In this document: piece after piece, positions 8,357 to 17,569 of the stretch
Layout: each line of letters begins with the position of its first letter
Numbering within the stretch: the stretch's first letter is position 1
Assembly (NCBI GenBank): GCA_020634375.1
Contig: JACKBX010000002.1
Coordinates: 372,001 to 436,000 of the forward strand
DNA length: 64,000 nucleotides
Direction of reading: 5' to 3'
DNA from: Ardenticatenaceae bacterium
Lineage (GTDB): Bacteria > Chloroflexota > Anaerolineae > Promineifilales > Promineifilaceae
The notes under the pieces: model-generated
Told to the model about the DNA's origin: nothing
Databases searched by the model: none
What the model saw: the letters and a program-made list of their open reading frames with translations, nothing else
Position numbers and translations under genes: made by a program

Positions 8357-9619
8357 ATGCAAGCAGAAACAGCAATTAATTTATTCGTCAAAAAGACTGG
8401 GGGCTGGGTCGCTTCGCAATTAGAAGCCTGTACACGCTGCGGCTTGTGCGCCACAGCCTGTCATTACTACGAAGCCACAGGCAAACCAGAATTCGCCCCC
8501 GTCTGGAAGGTAGAGTTGCTGCGTCGCGCCTACGAACAGCGTTTCACGCTCGTCGGCAAGGCCAAAGTTGCAATGGGCATCGAAAAGCCAATCAGTGACG
8601 ACGACATCAAAGAATGGAGCGTCTATGATTTTCACGGCTGCTCTATGTGCAACAAATGCTCTTTCGTTTGCCCGATGGGCATTGACATTGCCTCGCTCAT
8701 TGGCGCAGTGCGGGCGGGCATCACGGCTGCGGGCGAAGCGCCTGCTGGCCTGGTAAAGAAAACGGAAGTGCAGTTGGCTACGGGCAGTCCAAACGGCGCA
8801 ACCAGAGAAGATTATGCCGCCTGGTTTGCACGCACATCCAAAGAGATGGGCAAGGAACTACCTGTTGATAAGAAAGGGGCGCACACTTTACTGCTGCTCA
8901 CTAACCTGGAAATTGCCGGGTTCCCCAATAACCTGGTCGCCATTGCTAAAATTCTGGATGCGGCCAAGATTGATTGGACACTGAGCCTGGAAGCCCGCGA
9001 TGCTTTCAATATGGGTACCATCATTGGCAACGGCAAGGCGATGAAGCAGTTAGCAGACAAGGTTTACAATACGGCCGTTGACCTCGGTGTCAAACGCGTT
9101 CTCGTAAGCTGCTGCGGACATGGCTACACTACCCTGCGCGACAAGTTGCCCAACGTCATGGGCAAACCCCTCCCCTTTGAAGTGCAGCACATTGCCGAAC
9201 TCATGGGCGTTTTAGTGCGGGATGGCAAAATAAAGCTGCAAGAAGGCTATTTTGCCAACGGCCACACCTACACCTTCCACGATTCCTGCAAAATCCAACG
9301 TGCTGGCGGCATCATGGACGAGCCGCGCCTGGTTTTACGACAATTGGCAGGCGATTCCTTCCACGAAATGCTGCCCAACCGCAAAGAAGCCATCTGCTGC
9401 GGTGGCGGGGGTGGCCTCCGCGCCATTCCAGAAGCATATGACATACGCATGGCCGCCTTTGGTTTGAAAGTAGACCAAATCAAGAAAGCAGGAGCCGACA
9501 CGGTTGTCACCACTTGCAGCAACTGCCGCCTTCAGTTCAAAGAAGGGTTCGAGCATTACAAACTAGACACACAAGTGACGGGACTGGCCGAACTCATGTC
9601 CCAGGCAATTGTGGAATAG
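8357..9619 (+). CDS. isp2: Isp2-like iron-sulfur protein (HdrD/DsrK family) of hydrogenase
   Basis: 420 residues. Two [4Fe-4S] motifs lie near the N-terminus (CTRCGLCATAC near 26-36 and CSMCNKCSFVCP near 96-107). Two CCG-type domains follow: one degenerate (SCCGHGYTTL in the middle) and one complete at the C-terminus (FHDSCKIQRAGG, CCGGGGGLRA, TTCSNCRLQF), which in heterodisulfide reductases hold a non-cubane cluster. The role is to pass electrons between the hydrogenase small subunit and the cytochrome b subunit, and possibly disulfide/persulfide chemistry. The start has GGAG 11 bases upstream. The gene is tightly packed between isp1 and the large-subunit gene. Confidence 0.88.
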   Translation: MQAETAINLFVKKTGGWVASQLEACTRCGLCATACHYYEATGKPEFAPVWKVELLRRAYEQRFTLVGKAKVAMGIEKPISDDDIKEWSVYDFHGCSMCNKCSFVCPMGIDIASLIGAVRAGITAAGEAPAGLVKKTEVQLATGSPNGATREDYAAWFARTSKEMGKELPVDKKGAHTLLLLTNLEIAGFPNNLVAIAKILDAAKIDWTLSLEARDAFNMGTIIGNGKAMKQLADKVYNTAVDLGVKRVLVSCCGHGYTTLRDKLPNVMGKPLPFEVQHIAELMGVLVRDGKIKLQEGYFANGHTYTFHDSCKIQRAGGIMDEPRLVLRQLAGDSFHEMLPNRKEAICCGGGGGLRAIPEAYDIRMAAFGLKVDQIKKAGADTVVTTCSNCRLQFKEGFEHYKLDTQVTGLAELMSQAIVE

Positions 9620-9629
9620 GAGAAAGATC

Positions 9630-11369
9630 ATGGCTGAACGAATTGTTGTAGATCCCATCACCCGCATTGAAGGCCATTTGCGCATTGAAGCCGAGCTGAA
9701 TGCCGACAACGTCATTACCCAGGCTTACTCATCTGGCACAATGGTACGCGGGATCGAGTTGATATTGAAAGGGCGCGACCCCCGTGAGGCATGGGCTTTC
9801 ACCCAACGGGCGTGCGGTGTTTGTACCACCGTCCACTCCTTCGCCTCCATTCGTGCCGTCGAAGATGCATTGGACATCCAAATTCCTAAAGCAGCTAATC
9901 TGATCCGCAATTTGATGATTGCACAACAGTACGTGCATGACCACGTCATGCACTTCTACCATTTACATGCCCTGGATTGGGTAGATGTGGTGAATGCATT
10001 GCAAGCGGATCCGGCACAAACGGCCGCTATCCAACAAGCCATCTCCCCCTGGCAAAACGCCTCCACCGGCTATTTTGCCGACGTGCAAAAAAAGGTGCAG
10101 GCCATCGTAGACAGCGGCCAACTTTCTATCTTTGCCAATGCCTATTGGGGGCATCCAGCCTACAAACTGCCGCCGGAAGTGAACCTGTTGGCAACGGCCC
10201 ATTACCTGGAAGCGCTAGATTGGCAGTCACACGTCACCAAGATTCACACCATCTTTGGCGGCAAAAACCCGCATCCCAACTTCGTCGTTGGCGGCGTGCC
10301 CATGCCCATTGATGTTAACAGTGATACCGCCTTAAATGCTGAGCGCCTCTCCATCATCAGTGACAGCATTGACCGCATTATCCAGTTCGTGGATCAAGTT
10401 TATATCCCGGACGTGCTGGCAATTGCCCCCTACTACCTGGATTATGCCGCGCTTGGCGAAGGGCTGGGCAACTTCCTCACCTGGGGTGAGTTCCCAGATG
10501 TAGACCACAGGGACACAAGCAAGTTCTTGGTTCCTCGTGCCGTCATTCTGAACCGCGACCTGAGCACCATGTTTGAGCCAGACCCCAACGACATGAACTT
10601 GATGAAGGAGTTCGTGGCTCATTCCTGGTATGACTACAGTGATGGCAACGGCGTTGGGCTGCACCCCTGGGCTGGTGAGACAAAGTTCAACTATACAGGG
10701 CCAAAACCTCCCTATGACTTCTTGAATGTTGACCAGCAGTACACCTGGCTGAAGGCACCACGCTGGAACGAAATGCCGATGGAAGTGGGGCCGTTATCCC
10801 GTGTGCTAGCCATGTATGCTAAAGGACACGCGCAAACGGTGGAACTAACCAATGGTGTGCTGGATGCACTAGGTGCACCAGTAGAAGCACTGTTCTCGAC
10901 ACTAGGCCGCACGGCCGCACGCGCCATTGAAACGAAGGTCTTTGCCGACCACCTGCGCACGCTGTATAGCGACTTGATCGGTGAGATCAGCGCGGGTAAC
11001 ACGGAAACCTTCAACGGTGAAAAGTGGGAGCCGACAACCTGGCCGAATGAAGCAAAAGGCTTTGGGTTCATGGAAGCACCACGCGGCGCGTTAGGCCATT
11101 GGGTGGTGATCAAAGATCGCAAGATTGACAATTTCCAAATGGTTGTACCGACAACATGGAATGCGTCCCCGCGCGACCATAAGGAACAGCCAGGAGCATA
11201 TGAGGCATCGCTGGTGGGCACGCCGTTGGCAAAACCGGAGTGGCCGTTGGAGATTCTGCGCACGGTACATTCCTTTGACCCCTGCATGGCCTGCGCCATC
11301 CACATGGTGGATGTAGAAGGAAATGACATGGGTGAAGTGGCCACCGGGTTGAATGTTTGCACATTTTAA
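9630..11369 (+). CDS. hynL: [NiFe]-hydrogenase large subunit
   Basis: Catalytic subunit of 579 residues holding the NiFe(CN)2CO site. The N-terminal Ni ligand motif is RACGVCTTVH (about 59-68) and the C-terminal one DPCMACAIH (about 550-558). The 21 residues after that His form the peptide removed by the maturation protease, whose gene is next. The hallmark VDPITRIEGH is at the start. The ATG at 9630 follows AGGAG by 7 bases. An upstream start at 9609 would overlap isp2. Position as fourth gene after small subunit, Isp1 and Isp2 is diagnostic for Isp-type hydrogenases. No hyp maturation genes are in the window, so they must be elsewhere. Confidence 0.95.
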   Translation: MAERIVVDPITRIEGHLRIEAELNADNVITQAYSSGTMVRGIELILKGRDPREAWAFTQRACGVCTTVHSFASIRAVEDALDIQIPKAANLIRNLMIAQQYVHDHVMHFYHLHALDWVDVVNALQADPAQTAAIQQAISPWQNASTGYFADVQKKVQAIVDSGQLSIFANAYWGHPAYKLPPEVNLLATAHYLEALDWQSHVTKIHTIFGGKNPHPNFVVGGVPMPIDVNSDTALNAERLSIISDSIDRIIQFVDQVYIPDVLAIAPYYLDYAALGEGLGNFLTWGEFPDVDHRDTSKFLVPRAVILNRDLSTMFEPDPNDMNLMKEFVAHSWYDYSDGNGVGLHPWAGETKFNYTGPKPPYDFLNVDQQYTWLKAPRWNEMPMEVGPLSRVLAMYAKGHAQTVELTNGVLDALGAPVEALFSTLGRTAARAIETKVFADHLRTLYSDLIGEISAGNTETFNGEKWEPTTWPNEAKGFGFMEAPRGALGHWVVIKDRKIDNFQMVVPTTWNASPRDHKEQPGAYEASLVGTPLAKPEWPLEILRTVHSFDPCMACAIHMVDVEGNDMGEVATGLNVCTF

Positions 11370-11375
11370 GTAGTG

Positions 11376-11404
11376 GCAGGGGCATGGCGACGCCATGCCC
11401 CTGC
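11376..11404. repeat. Dispersed 29-bp palindrome, copy 1
   Basis: GCAGGGGCATGGCG and its exact reverse complement flank a single A. The core CATGGCGACGCCATG recurs at 61997-62025 and, degenerate, near 18458. It sits between the hydrogenase large-subunit gene and the protease gene and would form a very stable hairpin in the operon mRNA. Confidence 0.85.
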
Positions 11405-11423
11405 TAGAAACGATTTTAGAAGA

Positions 11424-11900
11424 ATGGCTGAAATGAATCGTAAGATTGTGCTAGGGCTGGGAAATACGCTGCAAACAGACGAGGGGCTGGGCGTCCACGC
11501 GCTGAAGGCGCTGGAGGAACGGCTTGGCCCGCAGGATAAGGTTGAATTAATTGATGGTGGTGTGCTAGGACTCAATCTACTGCCATTGGTCGAAGCGGCA
11601 AGCCATTTATTGATTTTGGATGCAGCAAATGCTGGAAAACCACCTGGCACGTTGATTGAATTGAAACGCGATGAAATTCCGCTGTATGCTGGGGTGAAGA
11701 TGTCGCAGCATCAGTTGACGTTTCAGGAGGTGCTGGGGTTGGCAAGTATCCGTGAAAAATTGCCGCCGCATTTGTACCTTGTTGGAGCGCAACCAGAGGA
11801 TTTATCGGTGGGGCTGGAGCTGAGTGAAACTATTTTAGGGGTTATGCCAGATATTGTGAAGCGAGCAACGGCCGTTCTGCAACAATGGGCCTTACTTTAA
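11424..11900 (+). CDS. Hydrogenase maturation protease (HyaD/HycI family)
   Basis: Nickel-dependent endopeptidase (M52) that cuts the C-terminal tail of the large subunit after Ni insertion. It has 158 residues. The N-terminal GLGNTLQTDEGLGVHAL carries the conserved Glu/Asp metal ligand, ILDAAN the second Asp, and SQHQLT the His ligand. LVGAQPEDLSVGLELSE is the usual C-terminal signature. The start was put at 11424 (MAEMNRK); the ATG at 11433 is equally possible. The earlier in-frame start at 11373 would translate the palindromic repeat and is unlikely. It lies 55 bases behind hynL in the same operon. Confidence 0.9.
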   Translation: MAEMNRKIVLGLGNTLQTDEGLGVHALKALEERLGPQDKVELIDGGVLGLNLLPLVEAASHLLILDAANAGKPPGTLIELKRDEIPLYAGVKMSQHQLTFQEVLGLASIREKLPPHLYLVGAQPEDLSVGLELSETILGVMPDIVKRATAVLQQWALL

Positions 11901-11931
11901 CCTCTCAACAACTTATAAAAAAGGTGGAAAA

Positions 11932-12399
11932 ATGAACTTCTTATTGGGATTACTGGTCGGTGTGTTGGGAACGGCCGTGTCCGTATTCAAACTACTGCCC
12001 AAATTAATGTTAACCGTCCACAAAAGCAAACTAGGTTTTGAAGAAACCGTGGCTGCCATTGACAACGAAGCGAAAGCTCGCCAATGGAAAGTGCCCAAAA
12101 TTTATGACATTCAAAAAACCTTGCAAGAATCTGGGCACGAAGACATGACTCGCGTCAAAATCCTTTCCATTTGCCAGCCGCACCATGCGTATAACGTCTT
12201 GAAAAATGATGCTGACAAATTCGTCACGGCGATCATGCCCTGCCGCGTCGCCGTCTACGAAGATGCACAAGGCAATGTTAACATCGCCGAAATGAACATG
12301 GGATTGATGAGCCAATTCTTTAGCCCCACTGTACGCAACATCATTGGCAAACATGTCGCCATCGAAGAAAAAGAGATGTTGGCAAACATTGTGGAATAA
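11932..12399 (+). CDS. DUF302 domain protein with N-terminal membrane anchor
   Basis: 155 residues. One hydrophobic helix at 3-22 (LLGLLVGVLGTAVSVFKLLP) is followed by a DUF302 (TT1751-like) domain, with the typical GFEETVAAIDNEAKARQWKVPKIYDIQ start and CRVAVYEDAQGNVNIAEMN core. The function of DUF302 is not settled, though such proteins often accompany sulfur, cytochrome or hydrogenase loci. It starts 31 bases after the protease gene, with AAGGTGG before the ATG, and a terminator follows, so it is probably the last gene of the hydrogenase operon. Confidence 0.82.
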   Translation: MNFLLGLLVGVLGTAVSVFKLLPKLMLTVHKSKLGFEETVAAIDNEAKARQWKVPKIYDIQKTLQESGHEDMTRVKILSICQPHHAYNVLKNDADKFVTAIMPCRVAVYEDAQGNVNIAEMNMGLMSQFFSPTVRNIIGKHVAIEEKEMLANIVE

Positions 12400-12421
12400 A
12401 CAGTTCGTTGCTCTCTAGTCA

Positions 12422-12453
12422 AAAGAGCCTCTGCGATTTGGCAGAGGCTCTTT
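12422..12453. terminator. Bidirectional terminator between DUF302 and GH31 genes
   Basis: AAAGAGCCTCTGC (12422-12434) and GCAGAGGCTCTTT (12441-12453) form a perfect 13-bp stem with a 6-base loop. T-rich on the plus-strand side and A-rich on the other, it can serve both convergent genes. Confidence 0.88.
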
Positions 12454-12491
12454 GTTATTTCACAATTTCTGCGCTCGTTCGACCATGACTG

Positions 12492-15146
12492 TCATGCTGA
12501 TAGGACAGTGTTGACAAGCTGCCAATAGCCAATTTGCAAGCGCCAGGGCTGCGGGGCAAATTGGCTGGGCGGTGCTGGCTGCTCCAGGTGCAAATTGAGG
12601 CTTTTTGCGCCAATTGTTAAAACGGCAAAGCGGGGCAGGATGCCTGCATGGGTAATTTGTTGGTGGGCACGGCCGTCCGCATCCACAGCCTTCAAACTAT
12701 ACTGCACCGCCTCATTACCCGTATTGTTCCAAAGGATAACAACCTCATCCGTGCTGTGCCGTTCGGCGCGGCGATGATAGCCCGCCCCGGTGAGCGTCTC
12801 CACCAGGGCGCGGAATTGACTGGGCGTGAGGCGCAAATCATGGTCGGCAAGTTGCTGCGGGTCGGCGACGAGCGCGGCAAGCTGGTCATACAGGTAATGT
12901 TTGTACCAACTCTCCATGCGGAAGGCGCTGACGATGCGCTGCACGGTTGGCAAACGGCCGTCCCCTGCCACCACCAATCCATTTTCACCCGCCGCCAACG
13001 TCACCGTGAGAGACTCGGCGGGGGTGATGGGGACGGCCGTCACCCACAGCGTCCGCGTGTCGGCATCATAGCGGGTGGTGATGGGCTGGTTGGCGGACAC
13101 GGTCACGCCCTGCGCCGCATTGCGGAACAGCAGCGAGTAGGTGCGGCGGGCGGGCAAATGGGCGGTCTCGGCAACGGCCGTTTCCACTGTCGCCGTCCAT
13201 TCATTGACAGAAAATTGGTGATGAACGGCCGTGATGCTGTGCGCCCGCAGCCCGTCATCTTCGTACAAATCAAACGCATTATCCGCGCCGGGAAACAGGT
13301 GGATGTCCAGTGCGGCGGGGTTGGCGACGCCATCCTCCCCGGCGGCGGCGAGGGGCACAATGGCTCCCGCTTTGGCGAACACGGGGATGTCGGCGAGACG
13401 GCCGTAAATCGCCTGCCAGCCATCGCCCACAAAAGGCAAGCCATCAAAAAAGCCGAACCACTGACCGGCGGGCAGCCACACCGCTTGCCGACTGAGCCGC
13501 GTATCCGCGTCGGCGGGGGTGATGAAAGGTGCGGCGATTAGCTCTGTGCCGAAGGTGTACTGGTCGGGGCAGTGATAGGCGGCCTCGTCCTGTGGGTAGC
13601 TGTGGTACATGGGCTGTACCAGCGGCAAATGCTGCGTGTGGTTGCGCCAGGCCATGCTGTAGAGGTAGGGGATGAAGGCGTGGCGCAGGCGCATTGCAGC
13701 GCTGGCGACGCGCTCGGTTTCGGCGTCGTGCCCCCAGGGGCGGCGCTCGTGGAAGGGGTTTTTGGTGCTGTGCAGGCGCAAGATGGGGCTGAACAGGCCG
13801 AATTGCACCCAACGAGCGTACAGTTCCGGCTCCTCGATGCCGCCCATGTGCCCGCCGATGTCGTGGCTCCACCAGCCGTAGTTGACGTTGGCGGCGGTGG
13901 CGGTAAAAGCGGGTTGAAAAGCAAGCGAGTCCCAGGTGATGACGGTGTCGCCGGAGAAGCCGATGGGGTAGCGATGGTTGCCCAATCCACCCCAACGCGA
14001 GAAGATGAACGGCCGTTTCCCCTCATCACGCGCCAAATCATAAAAATGCAAATGGTTCAGCCACCACAATGGGTCTAGCCCCGGCAGCGCGGAGAGTGTG
14101 CCCTGCTGCCAATCCATCCACCAAAAATCAACGCCGTCGGCCTCTTGGGGATGGTGCAGCAGGTCAAAATACGCTTCGGTGAAATCGTTGGTGGCGATGT
14201 CGAAGGGGATTGGCTCTTGCGTGGCCGGGTCGCTGCCCAGGCGGGCGGCCATCTCTGCGTATTGCGCCTCGTGGGGGTGGATGCCTTCGGCGGGGTGCAG
14301 GTTGAGGGCCGTTTTCAGGCCGCGCCGGTGCAGTTCGGCGATGAAGGCGGGCGGGTCGGGGAAGAGGTCGCGGTTCCAGGTGTAGCCCGTCCAGCCGGTG
14401 GAGCGGTTGCCGGTGTGAGTGATGTGCCAATCCATGTCCACAATGCACACGGAAAGGGGCACGTTGTGGGTGCGGAATTCGTCCATCACGCCCAGCAGTT
14501 CGGCTGCGGAATAGTTCCAGTAGCGGCTCCACCAATTGCCCAGCGCCCAGCGCGGGATGAGCGGCGCAGGCCCGGCGATTTGGGCAAAGTCGTGCAGCAG
14601 GGCGGCAGCGTCATGGCCGTAGCCAAAGAAGTAGAGGTCGCGGTAGGCGGCGGGGGCGCGGCGCGGTTCCAGCCAGCCGTCGCTGTTGAAGATGAGGCGC
14701 GGTGTGTCGTCGTAGACGGCCCAGCCGCTGCGCGAGAGCAGCCCTTGTTCGAGGGTTAGCGCACCATCTACTTCGTCGAGGGTACGGGCTGTGCCGAGGA
14801 GGTTGGCGGGGTCGTCCATGCCGCAGCGCCAGGCATCGCCGCTGTCTAACAGGGTGATGGCAAGGCTGTCGGGGTTGAAGGCGGCTCCGTGTTGGTAGCT
14901 GAGGCGGAGGTGCGGGGTGATGATGTGGGTACGGCCGTCCACTTCTCGCACTTCAAACTCCGGCACAAGCTGGCGGCGATACCAAAATGCCTGGCTGGGC
15001 CGGTCTTCAAATTGGGCGTCGGGGCTGTATTCCAGCCGCAGCAGCCGGGAGGTGAGCAGGGTGAAGCGGGCGTTGCCAACGGTGACAACGGCTTTGGGAT
15101 TGGGAATAGGACTAAATTGGATGGGGAAAGAAGTTGTGTAAGTCAT
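12492..15146 (-). CDS. Glycoside hydrolase family 31 (alpha-glucosidase/alpha-xylosidase type)
   Basis: Releases alpha-linked sugars from oligosaccharide ends. It has 884 residues. An N-terminal galactose-mutarotase-like beta-sandwich precedes the barrel, which opens at PRWALGNWWSRYWNYS and carries DMDWHIT. The nucleophile Asp is in FWWMDWQQ (about 342), and the likely acid/base Asp is in FSGDTVITWDS (about 401). GWWSHDIGGHMGG follows, then C-terminal DUF5110-like and further beta domains. No signal peptide was seen, so it is probably cytoplasmic. It could process products of the pullulanase or of the ABC importer, but exact substrate cannot be read from sequence. It contains many ACGGCCGT motifs. 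Confidence 0.9.
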   Translation of the reverse strand: MTYTTSFPIQFSPIPNPKAVVTVGNARFTLLTSRLLRLEYSPDAQFEDRPSQAFWYRRQLVPEFEVREVDGRTHIITPHLRLSYQHGAAFNPDSLAITLLDSGDAWRCGMDDPANLLGTARTLDEVDGALTLEQGLLSRSGWAVYDDTPRLIFNSDGWLEPRRAPAAYRDLYFFGYGHDAAALLHDFAQIAGPAPLIPRWALGNWWSRYWNYSAAELLGVMDEFRTHNVPLSVCIVDMDWHITHTGNRSTGWTGYTWNRDLFPDPPAFIAELHRRGLKTALNLHPAEGIHPHEAQYAEMAARLGSDPATQEPIPFDIATNDFTEAYFDLLHHPQEADGVDFWWMDWQQGTLSALPGLDPLWWLNHLHFYDLARDEGKRPFIFSRWGGLGNHRYPIGFSGDTVITWDSLAFQPAFTATAANVNYGWWSHDIGGHMGGIEEPELYARWVQFGLFSPILRLHSTKNPFHERRPWGHDAETERVASAAMRLRHAFIPYLYSMAWRNHTQHLPLVQPMYHSYPQDEAAYHCPDQYTFGTELIAAPFITPADADTRLSRQAVWLPAGQWFGFFDGLPFVGDGWQAIYGRLADIPVFAKAGAIVPLAAAGEDGVANPAALDIHLFPGADNAFDLYEDDGLRAHSITAVHHQFSVNEWTATVETAVAETAHLPARRTYSLLFRNAAQGVTVSANQPITTRYDADTRTLWVTAVPITPAESLTVTLAAGENGLVVAGDGRLPTVQRIVSAFRMESWYKHYLYDQLAALVADPQQLADHDLRLTPSQFRALVETLTGAGYHRRAERHSTDEVVILWNNTGNEAVQYSLKAVDADGRAHQQITHAGILPRFAVLTIGAKSLNLHLEQPAPPSQFAPQPWRLQIGYWQLVNTVLSA

Positions 15147-15176
15147 GGGGAATAATGAATAATGAATGGTGAATTG

Positions 15177-15587
15177 TTAATTGCCTTCCATGTGTTCCAC
15201 AGATTGCCGCACCAGCTCTTCCAGAACGGTCATATCTATGTCAGTGAGTTTGTTGATGTAGAGGCAGGATTTGCCGGTTTTGTGCTTGCCAAGCTTTTGC
15301 ATCAACCCATCGTACCGCTCGAAGCCGGGCATGATGTAGAGGGTCAGGTTTTGCTTGCGCGGCGCAAAGCCGACGACGAACCAGTCTCCCTCACGGCCGC
15401 TTGCATATTTGTAATGGTAACTGCCAAAGCCAATGATGCTGTCACCCCACATTTTTGGCTCTTTACCTGTGACATTTTGCATCATTTCGACAATTGTCCA
15501 ACTATCTTGCCGTTTGCCATCGTGCGTAATGCTGTTCAAATAATCAGTCACGCTGCCGTCGTTTAATTTGGTTTTCAGTTCAGCCAT
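15177..15587 (-). CDS. DUF1801 (YdhG-like) protein
   Basis: 136 residues. The pattern KMWGDSIIGFGSYHYKYASGREGDWFVVGFAPRKQNLTLYIM is typical of DUF1801 proteins, small cytoplasmic proteins of unknown biochemical role with a SUFU/YdhG-like fold. AGGAG lies 7 bases before the ATG at 15587. It is oriented like the GH31 gene but separated from it by a short AT-rich spacer, so co-transcription is possible. No specific job can be assigned from context. Confidence 0.8.
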   Translation of the reverse strand: MAELKTKLNDGSVTDYLNSITHDGKRQDSWTIVEMMQNVTGKEPKMWGDSIIGFGSYHYKYASGREGDWFVVGFAPRKQNLTLYIMPGFERYDGLMQKLGKHKTGKSCLYINKLTDIDMTVLEELVRQSVEHMEGN

Positions 15588-15631
15588 TTGTCACTCCTAA
15601 GGGGATAGTCAATCTTCATCTCCGTCTTAAT

Positions 15632-16093
15632 TTATAGGTTTGCAATGGTTTCTTTAAGCAGGGCGCGGAATTTTTGTGCGGCCACTTCCGGGCCTAAGCC
15701 AATAAAGGCTGTGCCTGCGTCACCCGCTCCCGTGCGCAATCCGCTTACATTCATTCCTGTGTCTTGCACCAATTTGTACATCTCTGACTTTTCGTAGTCT
15801 TGCACACGAAGTTCGCGCAATCTGGCCGAAAGTACGCCGGGCGTCTCGCTTTCTTTGCCAACTGCCCAAAACAACCACTTTGAGGTGAGAATGACACCGA
15901 GTAACGTTACCTCTACTTTGCTGCCAAACAATCCCTTCTTTTTCTTCGTTGACGTGGTTTCGCAGCACATCAATGGGGATGCGATGGCATCGCCAAGCTC
16001 GTATTTTTCAAGATGGGTGCGAATGGCCGCAGATAATAGCGGGTTCATGCTGTCGGGCGTACATTCACGAGTAGAACGAATGTAGTCTCCCAT
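15632..16093 (-). CDS. Hypothetical protein coupled to NHL-repeat membrane protein
   Basis: 153 residues from the ATG at 16093, chosen because AGGAG is 7 bases upstream; a GTG two codons earlier is too close to that site. A Lys-rich turn (TSTKKKKGLFGSKVEV) leads into hydrophobic strands (VTLLGVILTSKWLFWAVG), giving the impression of a PH-like beta-barrel. No catalytic motif was seen. It begins 2 bases after the stop of the zinc-ribbon/NHL gene, so the two are translationally coupled and probably work together. Confidence 0.7.
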   Translation of the reverse strand: MGDYIRSTRECTPDSMNPLLSAAIRTHLEKYELGDAIASPLMCCETTSTKKKKGLFGSKVEVTLLGVILTSKWLFWAVGKESETPGVLSARLRELRVQDYEKSEMYKLVQDTGMNVSGLRTGAGDAGTAFIGLGPEVAAQKFRALLKETIANL

Positions 16094-16095
16094 GC

Positions 16096-17499
16096 TCACT
16101 CTCCTATTTGGCTGACGTCAAATTTGTACAGCTTGTTTTCGCTGGAGATGGCGACCAGTTCGCCCTGGCCGTTGAAGGCCATGTCGCGGGCGACACCATC
16201 GAGTTTGATCAGGTCCAGGTAACGGCCGTTATTATCAAAAATCTGAATACCTAAGAAATCAGCCACATAAATGCGCCCCTGCCCATCTACTGCAATCGCA
16301 GAAACAATGCCCATGAACGTACCCGGCTCATCCCCAGAGCTGCCAAACTGCGACGCGAATTGGCCTTCCGGCGTGAACTTGAAAATCACATCCTGGCGGT
16401 CGCCCAGCACATCATTTGCCACGCCCACGACGTAAATATTGCCCAGGCCGTCCACTGCGATGTTGTCAAAGCTGACGGCGGAAGGAATCGTCTCGGCGGC
16501 GATGGTTTGCAGCACATTCCCCTGTGGGTCGAAGCGCACAATGGTGTTGCGCACGCCATTGATTGCCAGCAGTTCGCCATCGAGGGTGAGGGCGAGATTC
16601 TCAAATGAGACGGCAATGTCTTCGGTGTAGGGTACTTCGCCCAATAGCTCGCCACTGCTCAAATCGTAGCGGAAGATATCGCCAACTTGCTGCGCATACA
16701 GCACGCCGTTATTGCGGTCTATTTCCAGGTCGTCAGTGTATCCTTCTTTGTCCCAAGGCCAGGTAGTCTGGTGTGTGCCGTCGCTGGCGAACAGTTGCAA
16801 ACGGCCGCTCTGCCGATCTGCCACATAAATCACACCATCTCCCCCCACAGCCAACGCCCGTGCATCATTGAATTGACCAGGGTTGATGCCGCGCTCGCCC
16901 ATCTCGAATAGGGTGGTAACGGCCGTTGAACTTTCCGCCGAAATAAAACCTGGAATCTCCACCTCAAAAGCCGGAATCGTAGGCATATCAGGAATATTTA
17001 CGCTAATTGCTGGCGGCCCACCATCTTCAGCAGAAGAAAAAATGGCCCACAACGCCGCTCCCCCGCCCACCAGCGGCACAATAACCGAAGCACCAATGGC
17101 ACCAACAATGAGCAAGATCAGTGCCGTCACCCAACAGCCTGCCCGCCGCCCAACTTCCACCGTCTGCGGGGTGCTTATTTGCATGTGGGTGGTCGCCAAA
17201 CTAAGCCCGGCGGCCAAACGACGCACACCATCTGCCGCCGCATCTGCACCTACGCCATATGTCTGCTGATACAGGCGCGTCGCTTCATCCATTTGCCCGT
17301 TGTTGATATGCTGAATGATGCGTTGCAAGGTTTGCTGCTGTGCTAGCAGCGGCGCAAAATTCTGCTGATGGGCGCGGGGGCGCATGTTCTCCGGCACAAT
17401 CACAGTGCTGTTGCAATAAGGGCATTGTACGGTCAAATGATCGCCGCCATCATGCTGTAAATTTCCGGCGCAATTGGGACAAGTAAATGTTTCTGCCAT
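16096..17499 (-). CDS. Zinc-ribbon, membrane-anchored NHL beta-propeller protein
   Basis: 467 residues. An N-terminal zinc ribbon (CPNC at 8-11, CPYC at 27-30) is followed by a Gln-rich helical region, one strong membrane helix (about 124-155, CWVTALILLIVGAIGASVIV) and a C-terminal NHL-type propeller with repeats such as ARALAVGGDGVIYVADRQSGRLQLF and VSAIAVDGQGRIYVADFLG. The topology suggests a cytoplasmic ribbon with the propeller outside. Proteins of this design are common in Chloroflexota; their ligand is unknown. A hairpin with 14-bp arms lies in the spacer upstream. Confidence 0.82.
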   Translation of the reverse strand: MAETFTCPNCAGNLQHDGGDHLTVQCPYCNSTVIVPENMRPRAHQQNFAPLLAQQQTLQRIIQHINNGQMDEATRLYQQTYGVGADAAADGVRRLAAGLSLATTHMQISTPQTVEVGRRAGCWVTALILLIVGAIGASVIVPLVGGGAALWAIFSSAEDGGPPAISVNIPDMPTIPAFEVEIPGFISAESSTAVTTLFEMGERGINPGQFNDARALAVGGDGVIYVADRQSGRLQLFASDGTHQTTWPWDKEGYTDDLEIDRNNGVLYAQQVGDIFRYDLSSGELLGEVPYTEDIAVSFENLALTLDGELLAINGVRNTIVRFDPQGNVLQTIAAETIPSAVSFDNIAVDGLGNIYVVGVANDVLGDRQDVIFKFTPEGQFASQFGSSGDEPGTFMGIVSAIAVDGQGRIYVADFLGIQIFDNNGRYLDLIKLDGVARDMAFNGQGELVAISSENKLYKFDVSQIGE

Positions 17500-17530
17500 T
17501 CATTCCTCCAAATGTAAAGATGATGCGTGA

Positions 17531-17569
17531 AGCGTGAAACGTGAATATTCTCTGGTCACGTTTCACGCT
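17531..17569. repeat. Intergenic inverted repeat AGCGTGAAACGTGA
   Basis: AGCGTGAAACGTGA (17531-17544) and its exact reverse complement (17556-17569) flank an 11-base A/T-rich loop, directly after the DinB-like gene stop. A shorter relative (GTGAAAC/GTTTCAC) follows the rho gene. It may act as a terminator or mRNA-end hairpin for the DinB-like gene. Confidence 0.7.

Noticed and set aside
12648..13541. Open frames on the plus strand opposite the GH31 gene (also 13572-14078 and 14145-14759)
   Set aside because: They mirror codon bias of the GH31 gene; no ribosome binding sites or motifs.
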